Below, in pieces: positions 6,850-7,011 of a stretch of 7,011 nt of DNA (position 1 is its first letter; each line of letters begins with the position of its first letter). Made by a program: the position numbers and the translations under genes. The notes below the pieces were generated by a model. It was not told where the DNA came from, ran no database searches, and saw only the letters and a program-made list of their open reading frames with translations. Source of the stretch: Acidobacteria bacterium AH-259-L09 (GTDB taxonomy: Bacteria > Acidobacteriota > UBA6911 > RPQK01). Where the stretch lies: assembly GCA_027717875.1 (NCBI GenBank), contig JALLOL010000134.1, positions 1 to 7,011 on the forward strand, read 5' to 3'.

Positions 6850-7011
6850 ATGGATGAAGACCCGAAGCGCCCTCCAGAGCAAAGGTTCAGTACTTTGATG
6901 AAGGGAAAAAGGAAAAGTAAGACGCGAAGGACTTACGGCAAACTCCGGATCGGTGATGACTGGAATGCAATTACTATCATTGCGCTATCTCAGGACAATC
7001 CGCTCAAGGCT
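6850..7011 (+). CDS. 5' part of a gene for a probable GHKL-type ATP-binding protein, cut by the window end
   Basis: The frame is open for 54 codons and continues beyond the window. Residues 1-30 are basic and polar (KGKRKSKTRR at 18-27), probably a flexible N-terminus. Residues 33-54 contain RIGDDWNAITIIALSQ and then DNPLKA. This resembles the helix that leads into the N-box (ENxxDA) of HATPase/GHKL proteins such as the MutL, Hsp90 and topoisomerase VI group, where a run like NPLKAVAELVENSIDA is typical. The N-box itself lies outside the window, so ATP binding is an inference. An in-frame stop at 6823-6825 limits the start to TTG 6826, GTG 6838, ATG 6850 or ATG 6898. I chose 6850, although AGGAGG sits only 2 bases before it. 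Starting at 6898 would keep the whole conserved part. It is not obviously related to the metal operon and probably belongs to the next region. Confidence 0.65.
   Translation, partial: MDEDPKRPPEQRFSTLMKGKRKSKTRRTYGKLRIGDDWNAITIIALSQDNPLKA
6854..6898 (+). other. Possible 14-codon leader ORF overlapping the 3' gene
   Basis: An ATG at 6854, 6 bases after AGGAGG, opens a 14-residue frame (MKTRSALQSKGSVL) that stops with TGA at 6896-6898. The stop shares its A with an ATG at 6898-6900 that is in frame with the ATPase-like gene (TGATG). This layout is typical of translational coupling, so the short frame could be a leader peptide setting translation of the downstream protein from its second ATG. 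It may equally be chance. Confidence 0.25.

Overview
The window is dominated by a three-gene heavy-metal efflux operon of the RND tripartite type on the plus strand. It encodes an outer-membrane channel (CzcC-like, best start 539), a periplasmic adaptor lipoprotein (CzcB-like, 1790-3043) and an inner-membrane proton-driven pump (CzcA-like, 3059-6169). The genes are 3 and 15 bases apart, and the second and third have good Shine-Dalgarno sites, so they are almost certainly co-transcribed. The pump has the intramembrane D-x5-D-x6-E pattern (D397, D403, E410) of the divalent-cation (Co/Zn/Cd/Ni) branch rather than the Cu/Ag branch, so the system most likely exports divalent metals out of the cell envelope.

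Upstream (33-353) is a small gene for a probably secreted protein with two CxxC pairs and a Pro/Arg-containing tail. It is the kind of small envelope protein that can accompany metal-efflux operons, but I cannot name its family firmly. No metal-responsive regulator (MerR, ArsR or CusRS type) is visible in the window.

Downstream of the pump (6170-6849) there is no intact gene. The stretch looks like a boundary of decaying DNA. It holds a minus-strand reading frame interrupted by TAG (6199-6447), convergent with the operon, and a frameshifted plus-strand remnant (about 6590-6791) whose start resembles the N-terminus of IS91-type transposases. A new plus-strand gene begins near 6850 and runs off the window. 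Its last visible residues resemble the start of a GHKL-type ATPase domain. Its leader holds a perfect 12-bp palindrome and a possible 14-codon leader ORF that overlaps an alternative start codon.

The tripartite pump, signal peptides and lipoprotein show a diderm (Gram-negative) bacterium. The moderate base composition and the protein sequence style would fit an environmental lineage such as the PVC group (e.g. Verrucomicrobia), but that is a weak inference. The efflux system is a known type. The less ordinary material is the Cys-rich leader gene, the interrupted minus-strand frame and the control region of the last gene.
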